Shown here in pieces: positions 5,117 through 5,669 of a DNA stretch of 5,669 nucleotides. Where the stretch lies: contig JAPPPH010000144.1 in assembly GCA_028817635.1 (NCBI GenBank), positions 1 to 5,669 on the forward strand. Direction: 5' to 3'. Origin of the DNA: Verrucomicrobiales bacterium. GTDB taxonomy: Bacteria > Verrucomicrobiota > Verrucomicrobiia > Limisphaerales > UBA1096. Within the stretch, counting starts at the first letter, position 1; each line of letters begins with the position of its first letter. The notes beneath the pieces were generated by a model. It was not told where the DNA came from. It searched no databases and saw only the letters and a list, made by a program, of their open reading frames with translations. The position numbers and the translations under genes were made by a program.

Positions 5117-5669
5117 TGAAAACTGCGTGAGTTGAAATTCAGACTAAAGGTTTTTTTGGCGCCGCTCATTCCGGCTGGGAACGGGGCGATGCGCTTGACG
5201 CGGTCGAGTGCCTTTTGCACCGCGCGGTCCCAGCTCGCCAAGCCGGAGGCGCCGATGATGCGGGCGGAGAGGACATTGCCGTTTCGCGCGATGACCAGTT
5301 GCACTTTCACAACCGGGTCGCCGGAAATGGTGCCCGGATGGATGGTGGCATCCACGTACTTGCGCCGGATGAGCGATTCGTAGTTGGCCGCGGCGTACCG
5401 GCCCTGCGGCACATTCACTGAGGTGCGTCCGGAGAGTTTCGAGTCGAGGTTGTTGAGCGATTGGTTGAGTGCGGCTCGGCGCTTGGCCTCCGCTTGGCGT
5501 GCGCGCTCAGCGGCGGCCTGCTGGGCCTTGATTTTCTGCGTATCCGGCTTACGCATGGTCGATTTCAGGTTGACCTTGATCTTCGGCTTGACCGGTTTTG
5601 GCTTGGGTTTGGGTTTCACCACCTCCACCGGCTTTGGCTTGGGTTTTACCGGTGCGACTGGTTTCGGCT
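5113..5669 (-). CDS. TolA/TonB-type energy transducer, C-terminal part (5' end beyond window)
   Basis: The reading frame is open to the right edge, so the N-terminus, including the expected membrane anchor, is missing. About 185 residues are visible. They begin with a Pro-Lys repeat region (PKPVAPVKPKPKPVEVV, then KPKPKPKPVKPK), continue into a short Ala/Arg/Glu-rich probable helix or coiled coil (QQAAAERARQAEAKRRAALN), and end in a TonB/TolA C-terminal domain. That domain shows YESLIRRKYVDATIHPG, VKVQLVIARNGNVLSARI, GASGLASWDRAVQKALDRV and a Pro-containing FPAGMSG turn before the last strand. Such proteins link the inner-membrane proton channel (TolQR or ExbBD) to periplasmic or outer-membrane partners. 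Because its stop overlaps the tolB start (ATGA) and pal follows, it most likely acts as TolA. The Pro/Lys linker is more TonB-like than the long Ala/Lys helix of E. coli TolA, so I give no symbol. GTG codons at 5628 and nearby are internal to the repeat and unlikely to be the true start. Confidence 0.87.
   Translation of the reverse strand, partial: PKPVAPVKPKPKPVEVVKPKPKPKPVKPKIKVNLKSTMRKPDTQKIKAQQAAAERARQAEAKRRAALNQSLNNLDSKLSGRTSVNVPQGRYAAANYESLIRRKYVDATIHPGTISGDPVVKVQLVIARNGNVLSARIIGASGLASWDRAVQKALDRVKRIAPFPAGMSGAKKTFSLNFNSRSFQ

Overview
The window is a compact run of seven genes, all on the minus strand. In transcription order (high to low coordinate) they are: a TolA/TonB-type protein cut by the right edge, tolB, two tandem copies of pal, tatA, tatC, and a small lipoprotein resembling the TIGR04073 exosortase-system-associated family. 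A strong rho-independent terminator closes the run at 94-123. No RNA genes, CRISPR arrays, insertion sequences or attachment sites are visible, and no gene-free stretch exceeds about 150 bases.

Organism: a Gram-negative, outer-membrane-bearing bacterium with moderately high GC. The TIGR04073-like lipoprotein, the weak or absent Shine-Dalgarno sequences and the enlarged TatC point to the PVC group, most probably Verrucomicrobiota. This is inferred from gene content, not from a search.

Layout: 5669-3315 is the Tol-Pal envelope machine. A Pro/Lys-rich, TolA-like energy transducer overlaps tolB by 4 bp (ATGA), followed by the first pal. The inner-membrane partners TolQ and TolR would be expected just beyond the right edge. 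3294-2689 is a second, closely related pal. 2688-2603 is a spacer with a bidirectional hairpin/T-tract element lying against the tatA start. 2602-714 is tatA-tatC, the minimal twin-arginine translocase for folded and often metal-cofactored proteins. 649-146 is the lipoprotein, then the terminator.

How they work together: all seven products act at the cell envelope. Tol-Pal couples proton-motive force to outer-membrane constriction and peptidoglycan tethering. TatAC exports folded proteins, which in well-studied bacteria include the amidases needed for wall splitting and envelope integrity.

The most unusual feature is the TatC N-terminus: about 175 extra cytoplasmic residues, including a tract with 16 His in 39 residues interleaved with Asp, Glu and Tyr. 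It looks like a metal-binding appendage on the translocase receptor. The gapless pal duplication is the second point of interest.
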